From Henriciella sp. (GTDB lineage Bacteria; Pseudomonadota; Alphaproteobacteria; Caulobacterales; Hyphomonadaceae), in contig JABSQB010000004.1 in NCBI GenBank assembly GCA_013214545.1, positions 62,001 through 126,000 of the forward strand: a stretch of DNA of 64,000 nucleotides. Direction: 5' to 3'. Shown here one piece after another: positions 8,419 to 17,046 of the stretch. A model generated the notes under the pieces. That model saw nothing but the letters and a program-made list of their open reading frames with translations, did no database searches and was not told where the DNA came from. The translations under genes were made by a program, and so were the position numbers. The first letter of the stretch is position 1. Every line of letters starts with the position of its first letter.

Positions 8419-8517
8419 TCAGGCGCCAGCAAAGGCGAACAATGCTGGCATCGTCATGAAGACGATCGCCGCGAGCAGCAACAAGTGCAGGCTGTATCTT
8501 TGCCAAATCCGTTTCAT
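8419..8517 (-). CDS. Candidate 32-residue hydrophobic microprotein
   Basis: The frame from ATG 8517 to TGA 8419 encodes MKRIWQRYS followed by an uninterrupted hydrophobic span (LHLLLLAAIVFMTMPALFAFAGA). The basic N-terminus and hydrophobic remainder fit a small membrane protein or a signal anchor. I see no strong ribosome binding site. It lies tail to tail with the Nudix gene. Coding potential is uncertain. Confidence 0.33.
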   Translation of the reverse strand: MKRIWQRYSLHLLLLAAIVFMTMPALFAFAGA

Positions 8518-8723
8518 GAGACTTGGTTTGATAGGCAAAGGCGGCGCTAATGAGGACTGACTGGCGGCACAATTTAGGCGGGAATATTAAACGCGTGTTA
8601 AAGCCTTCTATGTCACTAAGAAGGCCATGCCGGGTGTCCCCTTTCCCGGTGTGCTAAGCAGGCGACCAGCGCGGTAATTCCTCCCCCTTAAATGGCGCGC
8701 TGGACCGGAACGAGACGGCCGCG
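8518..8723. other. 206-bp gene-free stretch upstream of the pgsA stop
   Basis: I see no convincing reading frame here. A short hairpin (CGCGCTA/TAGCGCG, about 8726-8742) overlaps the pgsA stop codon at the end of this stretch, but it lacks a T-run and is a weak terminator candidate. Confidence 0.3.
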
Positions 8724-9305
8724 CTATGTGTTAGCGCGGTCGTTTTGGTTTGCCAGCAGCGCTCCGACATAGAGGCCGAGCGTGTAGACAGCGAGTAGTG
8801 CGGCGATCCAGACCAGGCACAGACCGAGCAACCAAAGAAACGAACTGACCCATGCACCGGCGAGAATCAGGCCGCCGATGCCGACCATCTCAATGGCGGT
8901 TTTCCATTTCGCCAATCGCGAGACGGGCAGGTGGATACTCGGAAACAGGCGTAAGGCGGTTATGAGCAGGTCGCGAACGATGATCGCTATGGTCGGAATG
9001 AGCAAAACGAGATCACCATCAAGCTTCACGGTCAGTGCGACGAGGCTCAGCCCGACCAGCAGTTTGTCGGCGATTGGATCCAAAAGTGCGCCGAGTTTTG
9101 AAACCGCGCCGAGGCGCCGCGCCGCGAACCCATCGATAAAGTCTGTCAGGGCCACCGCAACGAAAGCCGCGAAAGGCAGGATCGACAGCGCCGGTAGCGT
9201 ATAGATCAGCCACGCCACCCAAAACGCCAGCCCGCAGCGGGCGAGGGTCAAAGCGTTTGGGAGCCATAGAAGGGAACCGTTTTGCGCCATTGGCGAAGCT
9301 TTCAA
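8724..9305 (-). CDS. pgsA: CDP-alcohol phosphatidyltransferase, probable PgsA
   Basis: The product catalyses, by family, transfer of a phosphatidyl group from CDP-diacylglycerol to glycerol 3-phosphate in the inner membrane. The signature D-x2-DG-x2-AR-x8-G-x3-D-x3-D is fully present (DFIDGFAARRLG then GALLDPIAD, about residues 55-80), and four to five transmembrane helices surround it. The reading frame overlaps the upstream cupin stop as TTGA if the TTG at 9305 is used (193 residues); the ATG at 9290 is an alternative. PgsA is the best match by length, though other CDP-alcohol transferases cannot be excluded. Confidence 0.82.
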   Translation of the reverse strand: MKASPMAQNGSLLWLPNALTLARCGLAFWVAWLIYTLPALSILPFAAFVAVALTDFIDGFAARRLGAVSKLGALLDPIADKLLVGLSLVALTVKLDGDLVLLIPTIAIIVRDLLITALRLFPSIHLPVSRLAKWKTAIEMVGIGGLILAGAWVSSFLWLLGLCLVWIAALLAVYTLGLYVGALLANQNDRANT

Positions 9306-9742
9306 ACGTCAGGGCGCCAGTCTTCAGGCGCCATTTCGAAGCCGGAAAACTCAAATCCTGGTGCGACAATGCAGGAGACTAGACTCCAGGCACCAAGACT
9401 TTCCGCCGTTTGCCAATGGTCTGCGGGAACCGTGAGTTGCGGACGCTGCCCAGCCCGCAAATCGGGGCCGAGTGTGTAGGCGCTCGCCCCTTTGCCGTCT
9501 GCGGGTGAAAGCGTCAGCGACAACGGCCCGCCAGCATGCCAGAGCCAGTGCTCATCTGCATCGACACGGTGCCAGGCAGAGACTTCATCGGCTTGCAACA
9601 GGTAGTAGATAGCAGTCGAAGCAGCCCGGCCTTCGCCGCTTGCCCGAAAAGTTTCGGCGTAATGGCCACCTTCGGGATGCGGCTGCATCCCGAGCAGACG
9701 GATGATTTCGTTGGCGCCGAGATCTCCGGCCAGAGCGCTCAT
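9302..9742 (-). CDS. DUF985 cupin protein
   Basis: This 146-residue cupin has the DUF985 hallmarks: MQPHPEGGHYAETFR near residues 19-33, a YYLLQ strand, and AWHRVDADEHWLWHAGGPL with metal-type His residues near 56-70. Members are small beta-barrel proteins of unclear role. It starts directly after the gloB stop (TAGATG) and overlaps pgsA by TTGA, so gloB, the cupin and pgsA look like one operon. Confidence 0.85.
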   Translation of the reverse strand: MSALAGDLGANEIIRLLGMQPHPEGGHYAETFRASGEGRAASTAIYYLLQADEVSAWHRVDADEHWLWHAGGPLSLTLSPADGKGASAYTLGPDLRAGQRPQLTVPADHWQTAESLGAWSLVSCIVAPGFEFSGFEMAPEDWRPDV

Positions 9743-10504
9743 CTAGAATCGGTCCTTGCGTCCGCGAATCTCTCCAAAGGTCGCCGCGGCGTCGCCCGGG
9801 TGCCCCATGGCAGCTTGTAGCGCTGGATTATCGGCGCGCAGGAACGGATTGGTCTCAAGTTCTCGTGCGAGACCCATCGGCACAGTCCGTTCGCCGCGCG
9901 CGCGTTTGTCATCGATTTCGGCGATATAAGTTTTCAGTGCCGCATTATCGGTCTCGATGGTCTCGGCGAAGCGGGCATTTGATTGCGTATATTCATGCGC
10001 GCAATAGAGCGTGGTGTCGGCGGGCAGAGCCTTGATCGCTTGCATCGAGTCCCACATCATCGTCATGTCGCCTTCAAACACGCGGCCACAACCCAGAGCG
10101 AAGACGGCGTCGCCGACAAAGGCGGTTTTTGCGGCTGCAACGTGGAAGGCAATATGGCCGAGTGTGTGGCCCGGAACGTCGATCACGCTGGCTTCAAGCC
10201 CGCCTAAAGTGACCGTATCGCCGCCGCCTACAGCGCGATTAATGCCTGGGATCTTTTCCGCTTCGCCTTTTGGGCCAATGATCGTGCAGCCAGTGGCTTC
10301 CTTGATCTTGAGATTACCGCCGGCATGGTCGGGATGCCAATGCGTGTTCCAGATCGCTGTGATGGTCCAGCCCTGTGCGGCAGCTTCTTCCAGGTACTTG
10401 TCCGCGTCCGGTGTATCGATTGCTGCAGTTTCACCAGAAACAGGATCATGAGCCAGATAGCCATAATTATCACTTAGGCAGGGGAATTGATGTATTGTCA
10501 GCAT
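9743..10504 (-). CDS. gloB: Hydroxyacylglutathione hydrolase (glyoxalase II)
   Basis: The enzyme hydrolyses S-lactoylglutathione to lactate and glutathione, the second step of methylglyoxal detoxification. The metallo-beta-lactamase metal motif is THWHPDHAGG near residues 53-62, a further His lies in VPGHTLGH, an Asp in FVGDAVFALGCGR, and the AHEYT motif follows. The start at 10504 gives 253 residues, the usual length, with GGAGAG 8 bp upstream. It is divergent from a methyltransferase gene across 47 bp, a common alphaproteobacterial arrangement. Confidence 0.93.
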   Translation of the reverse strand: MLTIHQFPCLSDNYGYLAHDPVSGETAAIDTPDADKYLEEAAAQGWTITAIWNTHWHPDHAGGNLKIKEATGCTIIGPKGEAEKIPGINRAVGGGDTVTLGGLEASVIDVPGHTLGHIAFHVAAAKTAFVGDAVFALGCGRVFEGDMTMMWDSMQAIKALPADTTLYCAHEYTQSNARFAETIETDNAALKTYIAEIDDKRARGERTVPMGLARELETNPFLRADNPALQAAMGHPGDAAATFGEIRGRKDRF

Positions 10505-10551
10505 GAACCCATCTCTCCACGGTAGATATTGAACCAAAAGAGTAGAGCCAT

Positions 10552-11391
10552 ATGCGCCAGCCTGCGGCAACCCTCGAAGCCTTTTATAAGTCGCGACTCG
10601 GTGAAGCGGCCGCTCAGCGTATGGGTGCGCGAATGTTGGATCTGTGGGGCCCTTGCGATGGTCAGCGGGTGCTCGGCATAGGTTTTCCCGCCCCGCTTTT
10701 AACGGTCTGGCAGAATGATGCAGCCACCTGCATTGGCGCCGTTCCGGAAGAGATTGGCGAGGTCCGACTAGCCTCGGAAAAAGGCCAGACTCTGTGCAGC
10801 GTCCCGGAAAACCGATTGCCGTTTCCCGAAGGCTTGTTCGATCGCGTGTTCCTTCTGCACGCGCTTGAGGAAGCCGATAGTCCGCGCCAGATGCTCCGCG
10901 AGGCATGGCGTGTGCTCGCGCCCGAAGGCCGGATCGTTGTGGCAGTCACCAATCGCCGAAGCATGTGGTCACTTGCCGACAATAAGCCTTTCGGTCACGG
11001 CCGTCCGTGGACGCGCCAGCAATTGGTCCGGTTCCTTAATGACAGCCTGTTTCAGGTCACGGCGAGTACGACAGCAGTTCACATGCCGCCACTAGACTGG
11101 CGTCTGATTACGGGCGCGTCCAAGTCTTGGGAACGCGCCGGCGAGTTGATCTTGCCGGGTTTAGGCGGTGTGGTTTTGGTTGAGGCGGTAAAGCGGCTAT
11201 ACTCAAAACCGGGCGGCAGTGCTGCAGCGCCGGTCACGCAAGCTGTAAAGGCGAGCAAACCCAAGCCGGTCATGCCTAGAAAACTGGCAGGCCGAGACGC
11301 GGCGCAGTCTGTTGAAAAGACAGCAATTGACGTTCTGAGTGGAGCCGATAGGCGTAGTGTTAATCAAATTACTGGAGCCGGGGAAACATGA
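10552..11391 (+). CDS. Class I SAM-dependent methyltransferase
   Basis: This 279-residue protein has a degenerate SAM-binding domain: VLGIGFPAP replaces the usual glycine-rich motif I, and FDRVFLLHALEEADSPRQMLREAWRVL carries the motif IV-V region of UbiE-like methyltransferases. The C-terminal 70 residues are lysine/alanine-rich and probably disordered. The substrate is unknown. The stop overlaps the start of the P-II gene as ATGA, so the two are translationally coupled. Confidence 0.75.
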   Translation: MRQPAATLEAFYKSRLGEAAAQRMGARMLDLWGPCDGQRVLGIGFPAPLLTVWQNDAATCIGAVPEEIGEVRLASEKGQTLCSVPENRLPFPEGLFDRVFLLHALEEADSPRQMLREAWRVLAPEGRIVVAVTNRRSMWSLADNKPFGHGRPWTRQQLVRFLNDSLFQVTASTTAVHMPPLDWRLITGASKSWERAGELILPGLGGVVLVEAVKRLYSKPGGSAAAPVTQAVKASKPKPVMPRKLAGRDAAQSVEKTAIDVLSGADRRSVNQITGAGET

Positions 11392-11732
11392 AACTCGTTA
11401 CCGCAATCTTCAAACCCAGCCGACTGGACGCTGTCATCGACGCGCTGGGTGAGGCAGATGTTTCTGGCCTGACCGTATCGGAAGTCCGCGGCTATGGCCG
11501 CCAGCAGGGCAAGACCGAAGTCTATCGCGGCGCGGAATACGAAGTCCGCCTGCTGCCGAAGGTGAAAGTTGAAGTGGCGTGCGGCGCCTCTGAAGCGGAT
11601 CGCGTAGTCGAAGCGATCACGTCTGCAGCGAATACCGGAACGATTGGCGATGGTAAGGTCTTCGTCGTTGACCTCGAGACCATTGTTCGTATCCGGACCG
11701 GTGAGCGCAACGAACAAGCGATCGGCAGCTAA
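11388..11732 (+). CDS. glnB: Nitrogen regulatory protein P-II
   Basis: P-II is the trimeric sensor of 2-oxoglutarate, ATP/ADP and, by uridylylation, glutamine. The 114-residue product has all core parts: MKLVTAIFKPSRLD at the start, the T-loop YGRQQGKTEVYRGAEY with the uridylylation site Tyr51, and the GTIGDGKVFV and IRIRTGE segments near the C-terminus. It is neither next to glnA nor to amt (the only amt in the window is 22 kb away), and instead overlaps a methyltransferase gene. GlnB versus GlnK cannot be decided from sequence alone. Confidence 0.92.
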   Translation: MKLVTAIFKPSRLDAVIDALGEADVSGLTVSEVRGYGRQQGKTEVYRGAEYEVRLLPKVKVEVACGASEADRVVEAITSAANTGTIGDGKVFVVDLETIVRIRTGERNEQAIGS

Positions 11733-11798
11733 GACAGCGCGCCTCTATCCGGCTGCGAAAATTGGCATATGTCAGTGACGCAGCTCTAGAGGATGCCC

Positions 11799-12749
11799 AT
11801 GAATATCGCGATTATTGGAGCAGGGCTGGCTGGATTGCATCTGGCCAGCCAATTGGCATCGGCTCACACGGTTACCGTCTTTGAAAAAGCGCGCGGACCT
11901 GGTGGGCGCATGTCGACGCGGCGCGCGGCGCCTTATGCATTTGATCATGGCGCGCAGTATTTCACCGCTGCTACGCAGGCATTTCGCGACTTTCTGGCGC
12001 CGTTTCTGGAAGACGGTACCGTTGCCGCCTGGCCGGACGCAATTGAGTTAAGCGGCGGGGCCGTTGTTTCTGATAAACAGAAATACGCCGCCGCGCCTGG
12101 AATGAACGCAATCTGCAAAACGCTCGCGGCAGGGCTCGATGTTCGTACCGGCGCGCGAATTGAGACACTGCAGCGCGCGCCTGACGGCTGGCACGTGCAG
12201 ATCGCTTCGGGCGAAACTGAAGGGCCTTTCGATTGGGTGATCTCTACGGCCCCTGCCCCGCAAACGGCTGCACTACTGCCAGATGATTTTGGCCCCAAAG
12301 AGCGCCTCGCCGAGGTCGAGATGCTGGGCTGCTTCACGCTCATGCTGGGCTTCGAAGCGCCGCCAGCCATAACCTGGAGCGCGCAGAAAATCGGGAACTC
12401 GCCGGTCGGCTGGATGGCTATGAATTCCGAGAAGCCTGGTCGCGAGGGAGCTGCCTCTCTGGTGGTTCAGGCCAATAATACCTGGGCCGAAGCGCATCTG
12501 GAAGACGATCCTGCGGCTGTGATTTCAACGCTTTTGAACGCAGCTTCCGAATACGCAGATCAGGATCTATCCACTGCGCCGCATCAGGTCCTGCACCGGT
12601 GGCGCTACGCTGCGACGCGAACACCTGCGGGAGAGGCGTTCCTTAAGGATGATGCCTTGCAGCTGGCGGCCTGCGGCGACTGGTGCCTGGGCAGCAAGGT
12701 CGAGGCCGCTTTCCTCAGCGCGGACGCCTTGGCAAAAGACCTGCTCTAA
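11799..12749 (+). CDS. Renalase-like NAD/FAD-dependent oxidoreductase
   Basis: The 316-residue product starts with [16 protein letters not shown], an FAD dinucleotide loop, followed by [15 protein letters not shown] and [10 protein letters not shown], segments typical of the renalase-like/COG3380 flavoproteins. A C-terminal [21 protein letters not shown] segment closes the FAD site. The ATG at 11799 has AGAGG 6 bp upstream, while the ATG at 11793 abuts that site. The substrate is not predictable. The DUF2256 gene follows 5 bp after the stop. Confidence 0.8.
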   Translation: MNIAIIGAGLAGLHLASQLASAHTVTVFEKARGPGGRMSTRRAAPYAFDHGAQYFTAATQAFRDFLAPFLEDGTVAAWPDAIELSGGAVVSDKQKYAAAPGMNAICKTLAAGLDVRTGARIETLQRAPDGWHVQIASGETEGPFDWVISTAPAPQTAALLPDDFGPKERLAEVEMLGCFTLMLGFEAPPAITWSAQKIGNSPVGWMAMNSEKPGREGAASLVVQANNTWAEAHLEDDPAAVISTLLNAASEYADQDLSTAPHQVLHRWRYAATRTPAGEAFLKDDALQLAACGDWCLGSKVEAAFLSADALAKDLL

Positions 12750-12754
12750 ACGCT

Positions 12755-12910
12755 ATGGCGCATAAGAAACTCCACCTTCCCGAGAAGATTTGCGCCACCT
12801 GCCAGCGACCATTCAAATGGCGAAAGAAGTGGGAGCGGGATTGGGATGCGGTCAAGTTCTGTTCTGATCGGTGCCGCCGCGCGTCGCGCTCCAAGACGAC
12901 AAGCTCTTGA
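12755..12910 (+). CDS. DUF2256 zinc-ribbon-like small protein
   Basis: The 51-residue protein has two CxxC-like pairs, CATC and C-x3-C in FCSDRC, within [21 protein letters not shown], which is the DUF2256 signature. It is probably a small zinc-binding protein of unknown role. In many bacteria DUF2256 genes lie next to cryptochrome/photolyase-related genes; here the neighbour is a flavoprotein with a 5-bp gap. Confidence 0.85.
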   Translation: MAHKKLHLPEKICATCQRPFKWRKKWERDWDAVKFCSDRCRRASRSKTTSS

Positions 12911-12960
12911 TTTTCAGTGCCATTGGCGGCAGGTCATCTCGCTCAACTATGGAGACCCCA

Positions 12961-14040
12961 ATGACCGGGCCACAGCCATTACCGAACATCCTGGAAATCA
13001 CACCCTATAAAGGGGGTGAAAAACTGGTTGATGCGCACAAGCTTTCATCGAATGAGAATCCGCTGGGGTGCAGCCCTGCCGCCCAAGCCGCGGTGGCTGA
13101 AGCTGCAAAGCATATGGAACTCTATCCAGATGGTTCCGCTGCCGTGCTGCGCGAGGCCATTGGTGCGAAATACGGCGTGGATGCAGATCGAGTGGTTTGC
13201 GGTGCTGGCTCTGATGAGATCTTTCAGCTTCTCGGCCGCGCCTATCTGCGCCCGGGCGACAACATTGTGCAGAGCCAGCACGGCTTTCTGGTCTACCGTC
13301 TCGTGGCACAGCAAGCCGGAGCGGAGACGCGCAGCGCACCAGAAAAAGATCTGACGACCGATGTTGATACGATGCTCGAACAGGTCGACGAGAAAACAAA
13401 GATCGTCTTTCTCGCCAATCCGAACAATCCGACTGGCAGCTATATCCCCTATTCAGAGGTGAAGCGCCTGCACGAAGGCCTGCCGGAGCACGTGCTTCTG
13501 GTCCTCGACGGGGCTTATGCCGAATATGTGCGCAATAATGATTATAGCGCCGGTATGGAGATGGCCGGCGAGCAGGCCAACGTGTTGGTCACGCGGACAT
13601 TCTCGAAGATTCACGGACTTGCAGCCTTGCGCCTCGGCTGGGCCTATGGACCGGAAAGCGTCATTGATGCGATCCACCGCACCCGCGGCCCCTTCAATGT
13701 CAGTGCCGTCGCACAAGTGGCCGGAATTGCTGCGCTAAATGATGATGCATTCCAGACAAAATCCGCTGAGCACAATGCAGCTGAACTGAGCCGTGTTCGC
13801 GATGCCGTCGAGAAAGCAGGCTTCAAAACCTATCCAAGCGTCGGCAATTTCGTGTTGATTGAGTTCCCGGAGGCCGCCGGACGCACGAGTGCCGAGGCGG
13901 ATGCCTTCCTGCGCACGCGCGGAATCGTCATTCGCAATGTGAACGTTTATGGCCTGCCAACTTGCTTGCGTGCGTCCATCGGGACGGCGGCGCAGAATGA
14001 CGACCTCATCGCGGCGATTGAGGCATTTGCGAAAAGCTGA
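12961..14040 (+). CDS. hisC: Histidinol-phosphate aminotransferase
   Basis: This 359-residue fold-type I PLP enzyme converts imidazole-acetol phosphate to histidinol phosphate and often also acts on aromatic 2-oxo acids. Visible are SSNENPLG near residue 27, NPNNPTGSYI, the DGAYAEYV segment and the PLP lysine in TFSKIHGLAALRLGWAYG near residue 220. The ATG at 12961 has GGAGA 5 bp upstream. It overlaps tyrA by one base (TGATG), so this copy probably serves tyrosine/phenylalanine as well as histidine synthesis. Confidence 0.9.
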   Translation: MTGPQPLPNILEITPYKGGEKLVDAHKLSSNENPLGCSPAAQAAVAEAAKHMELYPDGSAAVLREAIGAKYGVDADRVVCGAGSDEIFQLLGRAYLRPGDNIVQSQHGFLVYRLVAQQAGAETRSAPEKDLTTDVDTMLEQVDEKTKIVFLANPNNPTGSYIPYSEVKRLHEGLPEHVLLVLDGAYAEYVRNNDYSAGMEMAGEQANVLVTRTFSKIHGLAALRLGWAYGPESVIDAIHRTRGPFNVSAVAQVAGIAALNDDAFQTKSAEHNAAELSRVRDAVEKAGFKTYPSVGNFVLIEFPEAAGRTSAEADAFLRTRGIVIRNVNVYGLPTCLRASIGTAAQNDDLIAAIEAFAKS

Positions 14041-14981
14041 TGACGGCAGAGGCATTCGATAAACTCGCCGTTCTCGGCATCGGCTTGCTCGGCTCGTCCA
14101 TAGCGCATGCGGTCAAGGCCTATGGCGGCGCGGAGACTGTGGCGCTGTGGGATGTGTCAGAAGATGTTCGCACGCGTGCGGCACGGGTTCTGAATTGCGA
14201 GGTCACAGACACGGCTGAAGCAGCTGTCGCGGGCGCAGATTGCATCATCCTGTGCACGCCAGTCGGCGTGCTCGGTGAAGTGACACAACAGGTGGCAGGA
14301 ACCTTGAAGCCCGGCGTGATCCTGACCGATGTTGGTTCGGTCAAAGCGACCGCGGCGCGCGATATGGCTGCGCATTGTCCAGACGGCGTGCATCTGATCC
14401 CGGGTCACCCGATTGCCGGCACGGAGCAATCTGGCCCGGAATCAGGCTTTGCCAGTCTGTTTCAAGGTGCCTGGAATATCCTGACGCCATTGAAGGAAAG
14501 CGATGAAGCCTATTCAGAGGCAACTCAGCGTCTGATGGGTTTCTGGAAGCAACTGGGTGCGCGGGTCGAGACCATGGACCCAGTGCGCCACGACCGCGTC
14601 CTTGCCATTACATCGCACCTTCCGCATCTCATCGCCTACAATATCGTCTCGACCGCATACGACATGGAAAGCGTAGAGCAGGGTGAGGTAGTCAAATTTT
14701 CAGCGGGCGGATTCCGCGACTTTACCCGGATCGCGGCGTCAGACCCGGTGATGTGGCGCGATGTGTTCCTCAACAATAAAGACGCGGTGCTGGAAACGCT
14801 CGGCCGCTTCAGTGAAGACCTGGCGGCATTGCAGCGGGCTATCCGCTGGGGCGATGGCGATACACTGATGAAGGAATTCACGCGGGCGCGCGGCATCCGC
14901 GAAGCGATTATCGATGCCGGCCTCGACACAGCCGAAGCAGATTTCGGTCGCCGTCACATTGATCCAAGCTCGGAGAAATGA
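14040..14981 (+). CDS. tyrA: Prephenate/arogenate dehydrogenase
   Basis: The 313-residue protein oxidises and decarboxylates prephenate or arogenate in tyrosine synthesis. It has the NAD motif VLGIGLLGSSIA near residues 10-21, DVGSVKA, the substrate motif HPIAGTEQSG near 121-130, and the SHLPHLIAY segment with catalytic His. It is translationally coupled to hisC. An inverted repeat starting at its stop codon may end the transcript. Confidence 0.9.
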   Translation: MTAEAFDKLAVLGIGLLGSSIAHAVKAYGGAETVALWDVSEDVRTRAARVLNCEVTDTAEAAVAGADCIILCTPVGVLGEVTQQVAGTLKPGVILTDVGSVKATAARDMAAHCPDGVHLIPGHPIAGTEQSGPESGFASLFQGAWNILTPLKESDEAYSEATQRLMGFWKQLGARVETMDPVRHDRVLAITSHLPHLIAYNIVSTAYDMESVEQGEVVKFSAGGFRDFTRIAASDPVMWRDVFLNNKDAVLETLGRFSEDLAALQRAIRWGDGDTLMKEFTRARGIREAIIDAGLDTAEADFGRRHIDPSSEK

Positions 14982-15019
14982 ACGGACGACGATCCCCTTT
15001 AAAAAACGCCGTCCGTTCA
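14979..15019. repeat. 10-bp inverted repeat after tyrA
   Basis: TGAACGGACG at 14979-14988 and CGTCCGTTCA at 15010-15019 are perfect inverted copies around a 21-bp loop that includes an A-run. The left arm contains the tyrA stop. It could fold as a terminator-like hairpin, although no T-run follows. Confidence 0.5.
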
Positions 15020-15338
15020 ATGTGCACGTGAATAACGGCACCTCCGCAAAACGCGTCGAACCCCCGTGCTGGGGTCGCCGAGCTCGCGATCGGACGCCAA
15101 CAAAGCCCGGTGACTGCGGATCACCAAGCCTGTCCCCCGTCCTGTCATCAGATCTAGCGACAATTAGCTGAATGAACTTCGTGTAATGTGTTGGGTTCTG
15201 TTCATGTTACGGAATCTCTAGCCGCCGCTGCGGTTCCCGCCCGATTGAGTATCTACAATCGCGGCGATTTCTTTGGCTCAGGCCCTGTTCATGTTGGGTT
15301 TTTTAACGTCCTGTGGCGGGAGACTGCGGGAGGACATC
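15020..15338. other. 319-bp gene-free region before the lipoprotein operon
   Basis: I see no convincing gene. The stretch has two small hairpins (near 15057-15077 and GGTGA/TCACC near 15110) and a direct repeat CTGTTCATGTT at 15198-15208 and 15285-15295. The promoter of the lipoprotein gene at 15339 must lie here. A small RNA cannot be excluded. Confidence 0.35.
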
Positions 15339-15815
15339 ATGAGAAAACGTTTATCACTCAGCGCACTAGGCCTGACGGCCATCCTGGCGTCGGCTTGCAC
15401 CACAGCTGAATTAGAGGCGATTTCTGCGGGGTTAGCGCAGGGCCTGGCAGAAGCATCCTACGAAACCAGCGCGTATGCCGCTTACCCAGGCGCATATACG
15501 GGCGCGTATTACGCGCCGACTGGATTCTCGTCTTATTCAGGTTGGCCGACGGCTTATTCCTACGGCCAATATGTTGGGCCATTCGGCTGCACTCATACAG
15601 GCAGTTTGTATACGTGCGATAGCGTTGGTGACGGCTTTGCCGACATGTATGGCAACACATCGGATGGCTCCTATGCCTCCTCGCATCTGCGCGTGAACGG
15701 TATGGGCGAGGCGTTTACCTGGGATAGCGATTGCGGTTGCTGGGAACGCAACCGCGCCTATGATGGCGAACGCAAAGAACGCTACTCACACTATAAGGAT
15801 TATCACTATGACTAA
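15339..15815 (+). CDS. Tyr/Gly-rich lipoprotein of unknown function
   Basis: The ATG at 15339 has GGGAGG 5 bp upstream. The 158-residue precursor has a signal peptide with lipobox LASAC, so it is a predicted lipoprotein. The mature part is rich in Tyr, Ala, Gly and Ser (residues 40-75), then has three to four Cys residues (GCTHTG, TCDSVG, CGCWE) and a charged C-terminus. I do not recognise a family. The downstream lipoprotein gene overlaps by 8 bp. Confidence 0.75.
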   Translation: MRKRLSLSALGLTAILASACTTAELEAISAGLAQGLAEASYETSAYAAYPGAYTGAYYAPTGFSSYSGWPTAYSYGQYVGPFGCTHTGSLYTCDSVGDGFADMYGNTSDGSYASSHLRVNGMGEAFTWDSDCGCWERNRAYDGERKERYSHYKDYHYD

Positions 15816-16281
15816 GTGGATTGCAGTCTCAGCTCTGGCGCTTCTCGGCGCTTGCGCAACCAGCGTGCCGTACGGCCCGGCAACTTCAGACAGCGCCAAA
15901 GGGTACTCCGTTCAACCGATTGAAAACAATCGCTTCCGTGTCGCCTATCGCGACAATTCCATGGAGATCGCGCGAAGCCGGGCGCTGCGTCGCGCGGCCG
16001 AAGTGACGCTCGAGAATGGAAATGAATGGTTTCTAGTGACCACGGCCTATTCCGACACTGGCGAGCTGGCTGGCGGCGGCGGTACATCCGTTTCGATTGG
16101 CGGCGCCTCAGGCTCTCGTGGATCCAGCGTTGGTGTCGGCCTGGGCATAGCGTTACCGCTCGGCGGTTCTTCGGGCCCGGTCGAACATGTCATGGAAATC
16201 ATTACCGGAAGCGGGCAAAAGCCTGAGAGTGCAAATGCCTACGATGCGAACGACGTGCTCGCCAATCTAAGCGGCGCCTAA
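15808..16281 (+). CDS. CC0125/CC1285-family lipoprotein
   Basis: The start at 15808 follows AAGGAT and overlaps the previous gene. The 157-residue precursor has a lipobox LLGAC, then a YGPATSDSAKGYSVQPIENNRFRVAYRDNS segment that matches the CC0125/CC1285 lipoprotein family of alphaproteobacteria. A Gly/Ser-rich tract (GGGGTSVSIGGASGS) follows near residues 95-125. The function is unknown, and it is presumably anchored in the envelope together with its overlapping partner. It meets the convergent SDR gene with a 4-bp overlap. Confidence 0.78.
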   Translation: MTKWIAVSALALLGACATSVPYGPATSDSAKGYSVQPIENNRFRVAYRDNSMEIARSRALRRAAEVTLENGNEWFLVTTAYSDTGELAGGGGTSVSIGGASGSRGSSVGVGLGIALPLGGSSGPVEHVMEIITGSGQKPESANAYDANDVLANLSGA

Positions 16282-16994
16282 GCGGGGATTTCCTTTCCAG
16301 CCCAATCAAATGCTTTTCCGCTCGCTTGCGGATCAAGCGCGTCGATCACGTTCAGCAAGGCTTCTGCTGACTGCTGCGGCGAGAAGAGTTGCTTTGCCGG
16401 AACGTTGCCCTGGTAGGGCGATGATAGCGGCGTGTCGACCGTGCCGGGATGCAGGCTGACCGCGATGAAGTCTGGATTACGCCTGGACTGCTCAATCGCA
16501 TAATTCCGGATCAACATGTTGAGCGCCGTCTTCGAGGCACGATAGGCGTGCCAGCCGCCCAGGCGATTGTCGGAGATAGAACCGACCCGGGCCGACAGCG
16601 CCGCAAAAACCGCCCTGCCCTGTGGCGGCATGATTGGTAGAAAGTGTTTCGCAACCAGACCGGGCCCGAAAGTGTTGACCGCAAAGACTTGCTCAAATGC
16701 TGGTAGGGTTTGCTGGCGATAGGTTTTTTCCGGCTGCAAAATCTCCCCTGAAGACAGAATACCGCTGGCGACGATCACAAGGTCAGGTTTTCCATGCTCG
16801 GCCACGTGTTTGGCCGCGGCTCCGATGCTGTCTTCTTCGAGAATGTCGATTTTCTGAGGTAAGATCTTCGCGTGTTCGGGCGCACCGCCTGACCGCGACA
16901 GCGCGTGTACGATCTCGACGTCGGCCTGGCTCGCGAGCGCCTGTGTCAGCGCCGCGCCGATCCCACCTGTTGCGCCAATGATCACCGCCTGCAT
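16278..16994 (-). CDS. C-factor-like short-chain dehydrogenase
   Basis: The 238-residue SDR begins MQAVIIGATGGIGAALTQAL, a clear NAD(P) loop, and has the active-site Y-x3-K as YRASK near residue 155 and the SLHPGTVDT motif after it. This set is typical of the C-factor/CsgA-like SDR group. GGAGG lies 7 bp upstream of the ATG at 16994. The substrate is unknown. It stands alone and shares 4 bp with the upstream convergent lipoprotein gene. Confidence 0.8.
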   Translation of the reverse strand: MQAVIIGATGGIGAALTQALASQADVEIVHALSRSGGAPEHAKILPQKIDILEEDSIGAAAKHVAEHGKPDLVIVASGILSSGEILQPEKTYRQQTLPAFEQVFAVNTFGPGLVAKHFLPIMPPQGRAVFAALSARVGSISDNRLGGWHAYRASKTALNMLIRNYAIEQSRRNPDFIAVSLHPGTVDTPLSSPYQGNVPAKQLFSPQQSAEALLNVIDALDPQASGKAFDWAGKEIPA

Positions 16995-17046
16995 CAACCT
17001 GCCTCCTGCAGCGACAGGATTTAGTTTGAGCGCGAGTTCAGGAAAG

